A stretch of DNA of 64,000 nucleotides, from assembly GCA_004352715.1 (NCBI GenBank), contig SCFE01000038.1:1581360-1645359 (forward strand), written 5' to 3'. Numbering within the stretch: the stretch's first letter is position 1; each line of letters begins with the position of its first letter. A program made the position numbers and the translations under genes. The notes under the pieces were generated by a model that saw only the letters and a program-made list of their open reading frames with translations, ran no database searches and was not told the DNA's origin. Positions 45,600 through 57,637 of this stretch are shown in pieces. This DNA comes from Hofstenia miamia. Lineage: Eukaryota > Xenacoelomorpha > Acoela.

Positions 45600-47504
45600 A
45601 TGCGCAAACAAGAATAAAAGAAGTATTTAAAAGCTATTCGTCAAAACAGTTGATACATATGACAGCCCGCACTTCCCACAAACAGGTTTACTGCAAATTC
45701 TGCACAAATTCACAGTTCTATTCTTTTCACAATGAACATTTATCTGACAAGTGACCCGCTTTTGGACTTTTTGCAGAAAAGTGCGTCTACTGATATCAGA
45801 ATGTGTTTGTTTATACAGCACCCATGCGTTCATTCCAGCAATATCCAAAATATTAAAAATAACGGCCAAGAGCCAGCGTCTACAGCCCAATTTTGTCGAA
45901 TTTTGACGACACCTACTGTCTAGTAGATCAACTGCATTTTTGTTATTATTTTAAAATAATACACTTTCAGGCTTCTTCTTACCGTCTTCTTGATAAACAG
46001 CACCACTATGCTGTGTAAATAGTATATGCACAACTTTTTGGTTTTGCTTAATATCTGGTAAGTTGCAACTTGACACTTTGGTACATTACAGAATCATGCA
46101 GTTCTAAATTTTGGGGAAGAGGAAGTTCGTGACAATTTGAACGAATGGTTCCAACTATTGTTGTTCGGACTTGGAGCATAAGATGAGGAAGTTGCTTAGA
46201 ATTAAAAAAATTATCACTAGTTACGTTGTATCCTTTGTTGTTCAGAGGTTCCATAAGTGTTTGCACAACATGTGTACCAAGTGACACATGTCTGTTCTCA
46301 TTTTTTCCAAGATAGGGTTTGATATTGTAACAATATTTTGATGAAATATCGGCTAATATCCAAAATTTTTACCCAAATTTATTCAGCTTTGCGGGCATAT
46401 ATTGCGTAAAACGGCAGCGTGTTTTAGTCGAAAATAATCAATAGTCAAGAGAGAATTGGCTACAAAGCGATCTAAAAGAGTTCGATAAAACTTGTCATGT
46501 TGCAGATTTCTACAGCGATCTTGACGACGATCAAAACTTAAAAACCTTTCTATCTCTCTCATTCTTTTCTTTTTGAATATGGGACATCCATATGTCGTTG
46601 ACCGTAGTTTCTCAAATGGATAATTTCGTCGATGTGTAATTCCTTTTAGGTACAGTAGTTCCACGAATTTTTCTAGTTCATCTCTTGTTAGATTCAAATC
46701 ATCTTTACTTTCATTAGCATTGTACAATCAACAATAAAATTCAGCATTAAATTATCAAAGAGAAGATTCCATGCGTCTAATGGAGTTATGATGCCAGCAA
46801 AAGCTCGTGTTACACTTTCAGGCTGGTTTACAATATTTTGTCGTTGCATTCTACCACGTCTAGCTCATTGTGTATTTTCAATTATTGTCAATTCAGTTTC
46901 ATCTCGCGCTCGAAATGAATTATTTCATTGTCAATCTTTTCGTGACTGCTATGTGATAAGAGGTCTAAATTTTCATCACTGCTGCTTGTTGAAAATGAAA
47001 TATTATGTAATAGCTGTTCATCATTATTCTCCTTTTCCTCTTCTAAATTTTGTTCGTTGGCATATCCAGATTCATCAATTGGAAGATTAATCATTGTTTG
47101 CGGGAAACGATGAGCTGACATTCGTTGATACATTACAAATAACAAATGATATGCTTGAAATTTCTACACCTTTGCACACCTTTGCAGCAGTTCCATCAAA
47201 TGAAATTGGAATATATATAGTCATCCATGATAATTGGGTATAATGAGCTGTAAGACTCTTGCTGCAAAATATTCACAGCTCTTTGAAATATTTACACAAA
47301 CTATTCACACCCTTTTTATTATTTTATAGGACAATACAATCTGTATACATGAATATTTACATGAATTTATGTTTTAAATATCATTTATAATATGTTTCTA
47401 AGGTTTTGGGTAAATGTGGAGTAATTTACAAAACTTAATATACAAATCATCAATTAACGAGGTTTGGTGGTTTTAGGTATATTAAAAGTCTGGCGCTTCT
47501 AGTG
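45600..47504 (-). mobile_element. piggyBac-like element, right end defined, left end lost
   Basis: The right terminus on the minus strand reads CACTAGAAGCGCCAGAC and is bordered outside by TTAA (47505-47508 on the plus strand), the piggyBac target. The transposase reads leftward from about 47145. No matching left terminus with TTAA was found before 45600; the left side may be truncated near the tandem duplication. Confidence 0.65.
45627..47145 (-). pseudogene. piggyBac transposase pseudogene
   Basis: Four minus-strand blocks in order make up a piggyBac transposase: an acidic Ser/Glu-rich N-terminus (46888-47145), the first conserved block with FLSFDRRQD (46383-46727), a block with NVTSDNFFNS containing a catalytic-type aspartate and VGTIR (46048-46287), and the C-terminal RRW.LAVIFNILDIAGMNAWVLY block followed by a Cys-rich CRICSKPVCGKCG ring-like tail (45627-45890). 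Frameshifts and stops separate them. A near-identical partial copy is at 47854-48560. Confidence 0.8.
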
Positions 47505-47735
47505 TTAAAATGATTTTTTATACCATGTATTAAAATAGCTCTTAAGCTCAATTTTCGAACACCATGATACACAAATATTTTGCAGAAAGAAATATTTTGT
47601 AAAGTAAATTCTGGAAATCTTTTGTGAATTATCTCGGTCAAAGTTTTAAACATATAAAAAATATTGTGAGTTCTTGTGTAGCCAAATACTCATTTCGTTT
47701 TAATATGACATTATTTCGTCTAAATTAACAATCAT

Positions 47736-47852
47736 ATGCATTATTCAGAAATTCTAAAAGCTAGTCCTCTTATAGAGGATGGACGAATAAACGCGCTATT
47801 TAAAGATTTTTCTAATCTTGATGACTTTATAAATGAACTAAAATTATCAGAT
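47736..47852 (+). CDS. Unrecognised 39-codon partial ORF running into a single N
   Basis: An ATG at 47736 opens 39 codons without a stop up to the N at 47853. Codon use looks coding (balanced Leu, Asp, Lys, Ser; the context SPLIEDGRINALFKDFSNLD). It could be the N-terminus of a gene or transposase whose continuation was lost at the join. I do not recognise the family. Confidence 0.3.
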
Positions 47853-47853
47853 N

Positions 47854-48560
47854 CTTCTTCTTACCGTCTTCTTGATAAACAGCACCACTATGCTGTGTAA
47901 ATAGTATATGCACAACTTTTTGGTTTTGCTTAATATCTGGTAAGTTGCAACTTGACACTTTGGTACATTACAGAATCATGCAGTTCTAAATTTTGGGGAA
48001 GAGGAAGTTCGTGACAATTTGAACGAATGGTTCCAACTATTGTTGTTCGGACTTGGAGCATAAGATGAGGAAGTTGCTTAGAATTAAAAAAATTATCACT
48101 AGTTACGTTGTATCCTTTGTTGTTCAGAGGTTCCATAAGTGTTTGCACAACATGTGTACCAAGTGACACATGTCTGTTCTCATTTTTTCCAAGATAGGGT
48201 TTGATATTGTAACAATATTTTGATGAAATATCGGCTAATATCCAAAATTTTTACCCAAATTTATTCAGCTTTGCGGGCATATATTGCGTAAAACGGCAGC
48301 GTGTTTTAGTCGAAAATAATCAATAGTCAAGAGAGAATTGGCTACAAAGCGATCTAAAACAGTTCGATAAAACTTGTCGTGTTGCAGATTTCTACAGCGA
48401 TCTTGACGACGATCAAAACTTAAAAACCTTTCTATCTCTCTCATTATTTTCTTTTTGAATATGGGACATCCATATGTCGTTGACCGTAGTTTCTCAAATG
48501 GATAATTTCGTCGATGTGTAATTCCTTTTAGGTACAGTAGTTCCACGAATTTTTCTAGTT
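47854..48560 (-). other. Second copy of the piggyBac centre, probable haplotype duplicate
   Basis: Repeats about 45972-46678 (offset 1882) with a few substitutions, starting immediately after a single N and ending in the 619-base gap. At least one substitution alters a residue (Arg to Ile in the block after CPIFKKK). The placement between N marks suggests an allelic contig, not a second insertion. Confidence 0.65.
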
Positions 48561-49179
48561 NNNNNNNNNNNNNNNNNNNNNNNNNNNNNNNNNNNNNNNN
48601 NNNNNNNNNNNNNNNNNNNNNNNNNNNNNNNNNNNNNNNNNNNNNNNNNNNNNNNNNNNNNNNNNNNNNNNNNNNNNNNNNNNNNNNNNNNNNNNNNNNN
48701 NNNNNNNNNNNNNNNNNNNNNNNNNNNNNNNNNNNNNNNNNNNNNNNNNNNNNNNNNNNNNNNNNNNNNNNNNNNNNNNNNNNNNNNNNNNNNNNNNNNN
48801 NNNNNNNNNNNNNNNNNNNNNNNNNNNNNNNNNNNNNNNNNNNNNNNNNNNNNNNNNNNNNNNNNNNNNNNNNNNNNNNNNNNNNNNNNNNNNNNNNNNN
48901 NNNNNNNNNNNNNNNNNNNNNNNNNNNNNNNNNNNNNNNNNNNNNNNNNNNNNNNNNNNNNNNNNNNNNNNNNNNNNNNNNNNNNNNNNNNNNNNNNNNN
49001 NNNNNNNNNNNNNNNNNNNNNNNNNNNNNNNNNNNNNNNNNNNNNNNNNNNNNNNNNNNNNNNNNNNNNNNNNNNNNNNNNNNNNNNNNNNNNNNNNNNN
49101 NNNNNNNNNNNNNNNNNNNNNNNNNNNNNNNNNNNNNNNNNNNNNNNNNNNNNNNNNNNNNNNNNNNNNNNNNNNNNNN
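48561..49179. other. Assembly gap (619 N)
   Basis: Unknown bases between the duplicated piggyBac fragment and a compositionally different segment. Confidence 1.
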
Positions 49180-49470
49180 GATTTGTGACTGTGGTCGGGG
49201 TTACTCTACCAATCAACGGACTGAACAGTGGGTGGCAACAGATCAGCTCTGGCACTTCCCCTAGAAGTGTGCCGGCCGGCTTAATCATGCTTGCCCTCTG
49301 GCGACCCCTGGCACACAGAGTGCTGATCTGTGTTGAGTCTGATCAGCAGAGAGTGAAGAAGAAGGCCGAGCTTCGTGAGATGGTTGCGCCTCTCTACAGC
49401 TTTCGCCAACCAAGGCTACTAACTGAGGTAACTCGTGGAGATCCTGATTATTTAGGAGATTTTTGACACT
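49180..49470. other. GC-richer segment of unknown origin
   Basis: About 290 bases with clearly higher GC than the surroundings. A plus-strand open frame (49185-49466) spans it, but I recognise no domain and it has no visible start context. It may be a transposon untranslated region, a retrocopy fragment or foreign sequence joined through the gap. Confidence 0.35.
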
Positions 49471-50150
49471 TGAAGATTTGTGACTAAACTTTTACCACTT
49501 TTTACATGTGTAGTAAATAAGGTGTTGGACTTACAGTGATCAGTGGATTGCAAAAACTATCTTTTTACAAATACATTTTCAAATCCTGATATGCCAATGG
49601 AACTGAATGGGCATGTCATCCGTGCAATTAGGACAATTTGGGTAAATAAATCAAGATTGAGCAACCTCAACTTATTAAAGATATGAAAACGTCATTGCAT
49701 GGTGATTATTTGCATTCCCCTAATAAATATATTATTCTATGATTCTAGAATTACAAAGAAAGTTAGGCATTGTCAATAACTGCACTGGTATGGAACAATT
49801 CAGCTATGTTAAATGAAATTTGTAGAGGGGTGGGTGTTCTAAACTGATTGCTTTGCAGTTACAATTGCCTCATTTTAGTTATAAACTTGCCGTTGCGCTT
49901 GACTGTAGTTCCTTCCCCAATGTCCGCTGTGGTTGCAAGAAACTTACACTGTTATCTAAGTTCATATTTTCTCACTCATAGATTTTGTATGAAATTGAAA
50001 TCTGTTAAAATTATTCATCTGAATTTTTAATCCCTGGATATGCACCAGTGTGTACAACTGAGTATTATATTTTAAAGGACGATCATTGAGAATTATACAA
50101 TTACTCTAAATGTTTCCAAAAAAATTTCAATATTTTAAGGATGAATATTT
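49471..50150. other. Spacer downstream of gene C, nothing recognised
   Basis: AT-rich, no convincing ORF or repeat. Confidence 0.5.
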
Positions 50151-50156
50151 TTTATT
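50151..50156 (-). promoter_or_regulatory. AATAAA polyadenylation signal of gene C
   Basis: Minus-strand AATAAA about 95 nt after the stop, in a TTCAATAAAAAAT context that also occurs downstream of gene D (62708-62713). Confidence 0.55.
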
Positions 50157-50247
50157 GAATTCAATTTCAAGACAAAAGTTATAATTATGATACCATTAAA
50201 TCCGTACAAAGGATATGTTTAAACAAACAAAAGTATAAACAACATTT

Positions 50248-50611
50248 CTATTCAAAAATGTGTTTCTCCTTAAAAAGCTCCTTATAAAAATATAGTTGTT
50301 TCTTATAAATATTGGAAGCCAAAGGTAGAGATTTTGAGAAATCAAATTCTTCCGGATCTACAATGTTGGAAAAACCCGAACTTTTAAAAGCCGTCTCAAG
50401 TGCAGTGCTGTGCTTGACCATTTGATAAAAACTTTTAGTGAACCACCAATTGGAAGGAAATTCTCCAGATTGAAGTGAACTCCAGCTCAGCATGTCCTTC
50501 TGATATGGAAGTCCAGAGAAATCACAAATAAATTGAATTACGTCTGCAGATTTCCGACAAATATCGTTGCTATCAATTATTGCGACTTTGGAACCCCTTT
50601 CTTTTAAAAAT
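50248..50611 (-). CDS. Sulfotransferase-like gene C, exon 3 (codons 155-275 and stop)
   Basis: The last exon, again 364 nt, follows acceptor GAATATTTAG on the minus strand. It has VAIIDSNDI, the helix to FSGLPY, then a PSNWWFTKS stretch in place of PQNWWMSKS in genes A and B, and a C-terminal VDPEEFDFSK segment before the last helix. It is much closer to gene D (62768-63131) than to A or B. Open throughout, so probably functional. Confidence 0.82.
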
Positions 50612-51111
50612 CTAAATATTCATACAGAGTTAAATATTGTATTGAAATTTTTTTTTTATTAGACATTCACCCAAAATGACAATTTTAAAAATGTCAAAAC
50701 TTGCTTATCAATAAAGCTTTCCAAACCACTTTTACTCAAGTAAAAAGTGAAATTTTTAACATTTGAAGTTCAGTAAATCAGAAGTGAATGTGCATTGAAT
50801 GATAACTGAGATTCAATTATTTCCTTAAACTAGAATCAACTGTTAATAGAAAGGCTTAGACTCTTCACACAAATCAAACTTATTCAATGCATGATTGCAA
50901 ACTATTATCAAAAGAACATATAATAATTTTTAAGCAATGACCAGGCTAAAACAAAAGAAAGGCAATGCAGTCGAGAATTTTAATATGTTCGCGTAGTGCA
51001 TTTATTGTTCCCTTTAGGTGGCGCGATGTGCGTTCTACTTTGAGCAATTTATTATTTAATTTCACACCTCTCGTTTATGCATACTGAATTATAAGTATGT
51101 ATTAGCTAAAC
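50612..51111. other. Gene C intron 2, part homologous to gene D intron
   Basis: 50680-50940 aligns with 63200-63440 (shared words such as TGCATTGAATGATA and ACACAAATCAAAC), showing that C and D arose by a segmental duplication that included introns. Confidence 0.65.
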
Positions 51112-51290
51112 ATGGGTCGATGTTGTGTATCATATGGATGTTGCACAGAGTACAGGGCTATCAAATGAAGAATTCACGTTATATCTTTTTCTGAAAAACA
51201 AAGAAGGTCTAAAGAAAATCTTTACCAAATGTTGTAGAAATTTACGAAGTCACTATAATAATATGGCTGTATGAAGTAGGCACTGGTCTC
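51112..51290 (+). pseudogene. THAP-like zinc-finger remnant (tentative)
   Basis: From ATG at about 51112 the plus strand reads a Cys-rich start (GRCCVSYGCC..YRAIK), a stop, then a stretch with an ISFS context. THAP domains of P-element-type transposases begin with a comparable C..C and a following F.FP. Only the first part is visible and a stop interrupts it. Confidence 0.3.
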
Positions 51291-52269
51291 CTGATACTAT
51301 TAAAAAAAGTTTGAGGTTTTAATATTTTAAATATACATTTTTCTTAATTAAATGCTCTTAGTAAATGTAATTTGAAAACCCATATTTAAATGTGTTATGT
51401 ATGATTGCGAAAAATGTACTTTTCACAAATTATGTAATCATGTTTTATTCTATTCGAAATGAAAACATGTATTGAATGTTTTTTGTTTTTTTATATAGTG
51501 TAATTTGCCCACATTGAGTGTGGTAAGCTGTTGTAAAGCAATTTTTTGTGATCACATACACACTTTTATGTATGTTTCTGTTTCATTTGAGTTCTGAATA
51601 GTGTTTTGCTTTATGCTTTTTATATTATGTGTTAAACGAATGTTTATACACGTATATATTTAGTTATAATCATTCTTGCTATCTATGCAACCNCTATCGT
51701 TATATAACATTTCTCAACAATAATTTCAAAATTTCGAATATTAAAAAAAGAAAAATTACTTTTTCTACTTGTGACGTTCATCAAAAACCAGGTTAAACAT
51801 AATTTATTTACAAACACCCTGCAGCATCAATTAAATTTTATTGTTTTAGTATAGTCTCAGTTTTGTGATAGTTATCCTAATATTTTAGGGACCATACTAC
51901 CATCTTTTTAACATTCTTGTTTGGTGAGGATTTTCAAAACCTTTGTACTACTCGAAAAAATGATGTAATTGTTGATAGAATTGATTTCTATTAACATATT
52001 TTCATAAGATTCTTTTGAGTAATATTTCCTTCAAAAATTACAAGTATCTTTGATTGCAAAATAGGCAATGACTTAAAGCTATGCTGCAGAAAAGCAAACA
52101 AACTATTCAAAAATAAGAAATTTACACAAATTTTGGATGCAAGCTGTTCACTAATGTTAGAATGGTCACAAAATGCGAACATGGCCCTTTATGGAACTTT
52201 TTCTGCATGATCATATTTTTTTAAGACAATGAATATTCACCTACACATTTTAGTATGAATCTAAAGCAA
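51291..52269. other. Gene C intron 2, nothing recognised; single N at 51693
   Basis: AT-rich. The N at 51693 has no repeated flank that I can see. Confidence 0.5.
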
Positions 52270-52985
52270 TTTTACAGACATAAAATAAGACATGTTGGAC
52301 AACTTAAAAGACTTTGTGATGACTTTGACACAGTCATATTTAAATCTAGGGGNAAATACCACATGTCTTGGTTGGGCTAAAATCAAGATGGTTAGCGGAA
52401 GTCCAAGTGGCCAAAAGCTCAAGATCTGAGATAATATTTGAGGCAAAAGAACTACCAAAGTTGAAAATCGCAGTGTCATCAACATAAAGTAGACAGGATG
52501 AGTTGAGGACAGATAGAAGGAGGTCTTTGATAGCTACGAGGAAAAAGAGAACAGCAAACACAAAACCTTGAGGAGCACCACTAGAGACAAGAGCAGGAGA
52601 AGATATGGATGAGTTGATTTTGACACACTGACGACGATTTGAAAGGTAATACTGGAAGAGTTCGATGAAGTCAGCATCAAAGACAAATAAACTTAATTTG
52701 TGAAGAAGACTAGAATGAAGAGCCGATCAAAAGCTTTAGAAATGTCAAGAAAAATAATGCAACCAGAATCATTACGATCAGAGTGGAAATATCAGTTTTC
52801 AATCAAAGAGAGCAAGTTAGTGATGGTAGAATTACCCGGAAGGTTACTATGCTGAGAAGAGGAAATGAGGTGACGAATTTTAGGAAACAGCTAACGAAAG
52901 AAAAGGCTGTCAAACATGATTGACAGCCGAGAAAGAATAGCTATTAGACGATATGAATTGACTTGAGAAGAGGGAAGCTGATTGG
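52270..52985 (-). mobile_element. LINE reverse transcriptase fragment
   Basis: On the minus strand three RT landmarks occur in order: a degenerate Q...LPGNSTITNLL motif (about 52850), DISKAFD (about 52735) and the catalytic CLLYVDDTAIF motif (about 52480), with a GAPQG-type turn between the last two. Stops and a single N at 52353 interrupt it. It is a 5'- and 3'-truncated inactive copy, possibly of the same clade as the tail at 37673-38280. Confidence 0.75.
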
Positions 52986-54474
52986 ATTTTAACAGTGCGG
53001 AGATCAAAGATGTTTTCCAGCAATGCAATACATATTTAAAACTACTTACTTTAATCAGAGAAAAGTCATTTTTTTGCGCAAATACTGATTTACGAACTTA
53101 CTGCAAGCAACATTTCACATTAGTATCAAATGTTTTTAAGTTAGCTAGTATCGTTTTAGCTGGTATCAGCTACTCAAAATCATTGTAGATGAGTCCGAGA
53201 TATGCAACTCTAAGCTTAGTTTCACTTGTACATATCAAATTGTACATTCAATATTGTTGAAGACGTCAAAATATTTTTCTATGCGTTCATAGTACTAGTA
53301 GTACTAAAATATAAGTCAATGCTCGACTTTCTTTGTGCAATAAGAAATAATTTTACGTCATCCATGTTAAATCTGATCAGTTTTATTGGCCTTCACCTTT
53401 CACACAATTTCATAAATAACGATGAACTCCCATAAATTTGTGCTCCCTTGGGAATTGTAGTCAGTGGTTGTTATGGAAAAAAACTGTTATTAAAGTCCTA
53501 ACTGTGCCCATTTCTTAAAATCTAACCTATGAAACATAAAAATTTAAAAAACACATTCCAATGATATTGCAATGTATTGCAATAATATTTTGAGGAAATT
53601 CTGAAGCAATACATGCATTGTAATATATTTATTGCAAAATAACATATTTGAAAGATATTTTTTAATGTGCCTGAGTTTTCATAAAAATGGTCGTCATATT
53701 TTTATGAAAATTGCTAAGAAATATGGACTCATAGTTGCTTCCACGTAGATAACTCAATTTCCAATTTTAATATTTTAGATAAGTTCGTAAGAAAATCAAA
53801 GGCGAACCCTATTGTTAAAGACAAATTTACTTCATCGATCAGAAATCTTTTTGCATAGTGACGAGGTTGATTGATAGAAAACAACTTATAAGTATAATAT
53901 TTTGATAAGCGTAAGGAACATGTCTTTTGACAATAACATAAACCAGACATAAAATCATTCAATCAAAACCTTAAGTTTAAGTTTGTTCAAAACTTTCATT
54001 TTTATTCATAATAAATCAGATAAATTCTAAACACTTTTATCCATTACCAGTCAAGTAAATTATTTAGTTTATTATTATTAATATTTATAAACGATTTTTT
54101 AATCACAGTTAGGATAAATGTATTGGAGCATTCCCTCGCGCACAATGAAGTATATGCATTAAAAATAGTTTTCTTCCCCTGCTATTGGCAAATTTGCAAT
54201 TTAATTCGTGATGAACTTTAAGGATTCTTAAATGATAGCGGACTTAATATCTTCTGTGACCATTGATTGTTATTGTCATATTCTATCATTTCTACAGCAA
54301 TACCTGTAGCTGCACCCGACATTTCAAAAGGTTTGAAAAATGATTTTCAACATTGGAATGCAAAATGATTGTATGCTGCATAGCCTGTTTTTTACAGTAA
54401 TAGAACTAAGTAATTAAAAATTCAATAATATATAAATATTTTTTCAACAATCAAAATGATTTTTGGAGAAAACT

Positions 54475-54521
<47 letters not shown>

Positions 54522-54676
54522 CATTATATATATACATCAATAGCCTTCACATAATACAAAGCCACCTTTACACAATTCCATTAATGCTAGAACAAAAGAT
54601 GTACTATGTTGTGACCACATTTTCCTAGATACGTTTTAATCCATGCATTTGGTAATATTTCTCTGTTATAATTTAC
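52986..54676. other. Gene C intron 2, remainder; TA/CA microsatellite at 54478-54532
   Basis: No gene or transposon recognised. The microsatellite is a long TA run with two ACATA interruptions. Confidence 0.5.
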
Positions 54677-54881
54677 CTATATAAATCAAGCAATGCTGCA
54701 TGCCCACTTTTTCTTTTATTTCCCACACTCCTCCACCCATCTGCACCTATTGACACATCGTATTGAGACATTTTCATATATGAAGATATGACTGCCCCGG
54801 GGTTGCGGATAAGAATTACATTCGTCGCATCGTCTGGAAGAAAGCTGTAATCGCAGTTCAGCCCACTTATCATGTCTTTCA
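54677..54881 (-). CDS. Sulfotransferase-like gene C, exon 2 (codons 87-155)
   Basis: The middle exon (205 nt) follows acceptor TATTCCTAG and ends TATAG before donor GTAAAT, in the same phases as genes A and B. It contains ILIRNPGAVISS with Arg112 and Ser120. The RNP form is closer than RHP to the classical sulfotransferase 3'-phosphate motif. The segment after the motif is three codons shorter than in gene B and more diverged (GADGW...GHAALLDLYR). Confidence 0.8.
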
Positions 54882-55285
54882 CTAGGAATAGAAAAGGTTA
54901 ATGTGAGAGAAGTGAATTACAAAAATCCATAGATTATTAGCTCCTTTCAGGACTCAGCATGTATCAATCATAAATCGAAGGCGACAGATAAGGTCAATTT
55001 CTTAAAATTGTCAACCATGTGGAAAATATTTTTTCGCCAATTTGCAAAAAAATAAGTTTTTATTAAAAAATATTTCAAGTCTCTGCACAATCGCCAAATA
55101 TTACGATAATGGATCTTATTCTCGTATATTTTTGAAATATTATTAGAATTATCCTTTGGATAAGAAAATAATGAAGTTCATCATCTTCGCATAAACTTAT
55201 TTTTGGCCGCATTAATGAAACTAAATTTGATTTTCGCAATTCAAATAGTGTATGCCGTTATTGTAGAGTGTGTCAATTATTATAT
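54882..55285. other. Gene C intron 1, nothing recognised
   Basis: AT-rich intron between exon 2 and the hAT-like element. Confidence 0.5.
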
Positions 55286-55789
55286 CAGGGGTAGATACAA
55301 AGGTGGCCGTCAAATGGAAGTTTTAAAGATCTGGCATTTGTAAAATGTATTTCATTCAACTTTTACACTATAATGTGTCCAATAGATCTTGAGATTACAT
55401 TTCAATAAAAATAATAATTAGCTTTCAGGAATTTCTTTTAAAATTTAAAAATATACCTATTTACCATTTTGGACGGGGTGAATAGGAATACATGGGATAT
55501 ATATATATATATATTTCTGTTCAGAAAATTAAAATGATGCAATATCTCGCTGACTGATATGAAGCTTGATATTAAATATCATTGTAAATCTTCTCAATAA
55601 CTTCAAAATTAATTCAAATCACACTTTCAAATTTGAATTTCACCAGTGATCGGAATTTCTTGAAAGAATAATTCCTGTTATTAACTTGCACTATCACAAG
55701 AATTGATTAGACACTCTTCAATATTTTCTTCAGACTCATTAATTCCGACATAGGGCCCCCTTTAAAAAAATTTTCTGTATCCGCCCCTG
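55286..55789. mobile_element. 504-bp hAT-like non-autonomous element
   Basis: Ends CAGGGGTAGATAC and, inverted, CAGGGGCGGATAC are flanked by TATTATAT (55278-55285) and CATTATAT (55790-55797), an 8-bp target duplication with one change. No coding capacity; TA run at 55499-55514. A longer relative is at 31700-32690. Confidence 0.75.
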
Positions 55790-55797
55790 CATTATAT

Positions 55798-57378
55798 GTA
55801 TTCTTTAAGCTCATTTTCTTCATAATTTATGTGTTGGTCCGTTACATTCAGATTGTGGTTCACATTACCTAAAAATTTTATGTCTTCAGGTGAAATTTAA
55901 TTTTCAAAATTTGTTTTGGCTTTAACATTTTTCAAACGATATTTTATCGGATTTATTTGCAAAAGTGTTTATACATTGTTTCTCAACTGACAAACATCTT
56001 AAATCCTAAATTTATGAGTTTTTGTATGAGAAATATTCCAATAAGGCAATGCATCATGCAAACTTTTCTGATGAAATCTATTCCATTATTTACATCAGGC
56101 AAAATTGTCCTGGTCCCTTACCTGAAATTAACCAAAAGTGAGGAAGAGTGATTTAATATATAACCTATATTGAAACCCAAAACAACCGGGAGAGTCCGAG
56201 GATGGCAGATATAATCGATTTCTAATTGGCATGAATCAATATCAATGCATTCTCTTGAATCTCTTGTAATGTTTTATACCAACATAAAATTAATATAAAA
56301 TTATGAAATAGAGATGCAAATAAAGTCAAATTAAATTTCAAATTTAAGAAAATATGATAGTAACACCAAATAAAATTGCATTTGCATTATCCCCTTACAT
56401 GTTAAAAAAAGATCCCAAGCAACATTCAGCTAGTATATACCAGTATCTGTGCACAAGTTCAGGAAAATTTACAAAGTCTCAATTTTGGTCAAGTCTATTT
56501 AGAACCAATTGTATGTGGCTAGAGTAAAAAATGGTAACAAAAAAATGACTAACCGCTAATGACTGTCAATGGCAACTAAAAAATGTCCCCTTTTCGACCC
56601 GTTAATGGTTTGCTATTTGGGAATGTTCTTAAACCGGAGTTCTGAATGATTCGATGTCCAACAATAAATACATTGCTGATATAGACCTTCCATCAATTGC
56701 TTTAAGACCTGTACTTCTATATGTCACACTGCATTTTAATGTAGTAACAAATTATAACCGTTTGTCTAAGCAAAACAAATATTATTGTAATTGAATTTAA
56801 ATCGAAATTTACACATTATTGGAAATGAGGCACATTTTTCTGTGTGACCATAAATATTTTCTACATACATGAACTAACTCTTTCTATGCGACTGTCGCAA
56901 TCAGTGGGGAAATCCATTTCAAAATATTTTTAGTAAATTTTGCAATTTTTTGGAAGTAGCAATAATTGAAAGTATGGGGAACGCCTAACTTGCTCATTTA
57001 TTTCACGTGATTTATGTTTTCCGGCTTTTAGGCCAATCTGCTATTTATAATATTCACGTTTTTGCAGTTTGAGGGTTGGATCTGGAGGGGATTCATTGAA
57101 ACTACCTAATGAGGGGTGAAAAAAATTTAACATTGAGGTTGTAGTCGAAGCTTTCAGTAAAAAGTTCAAATCCTAAGACCGAACCTTGAAGTGTCAATTT
57201 TTAAAATTCTTATCTCAAATTTAAAGATATGCATATACAGAGTAAGTTCTTAGCGTTTTAACAATACCTAAATTTAGGGATGGTTTGAAGTGCTGTAGGA
57301 AATCATTCCAAAAAACGATAAATTTATATTTTAGTTTGTGTACTCAGAATCACTTTTTAATTCATAGAGTGAACCTAC
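55798..57378. other. Gene C intron 1, remainder, nothing recognised
   Basis: AT-rich intron. No convincing coding or repeat structure. Confidence 0.5.
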
Positions 57379-57637
57379 CTACAACATGATGATGTTTATG
57401 ATTTTCCTCTATCTCCAAGTACACAGATTTTTTCGATAAACTGGGATCTTCCTCAACGATCCCATTTTCTATATGATAATTACAAAGACGATCTTCAGCT
57501 CTTCCACTGAAGGAAGTATGATAATAAGGCTCGAAGAATGCCTTTACATCATCCCTGTTTGATAAACATCGTAAAACAGCAGTGGATCGAGTGCGAGGTT
57601 CTGTCCAAATGAAAAGCTTTGCTTTTAGAGTAGACAT
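57379..57637 (-). CDS. Sulfotransferase-like gene C, exon 1 (codons 1-86 and first base of 87)
   Basis: ATG at 57635-57637 opens MSTLKAKLFIW followed by TEPRTRSTA, the 5'-phosphosulfate loop, and FFEPY. This is the canonical form of the loop among the three genes (gene A has Ala in place of Pro). The exon ends GTTGTAG before donor GTAGGT in phase 1. Joining exons 1 to 3 gives a 275-residue protein without stops. The gene lies in convergent orientation to A and B. Confidence 0.82.
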
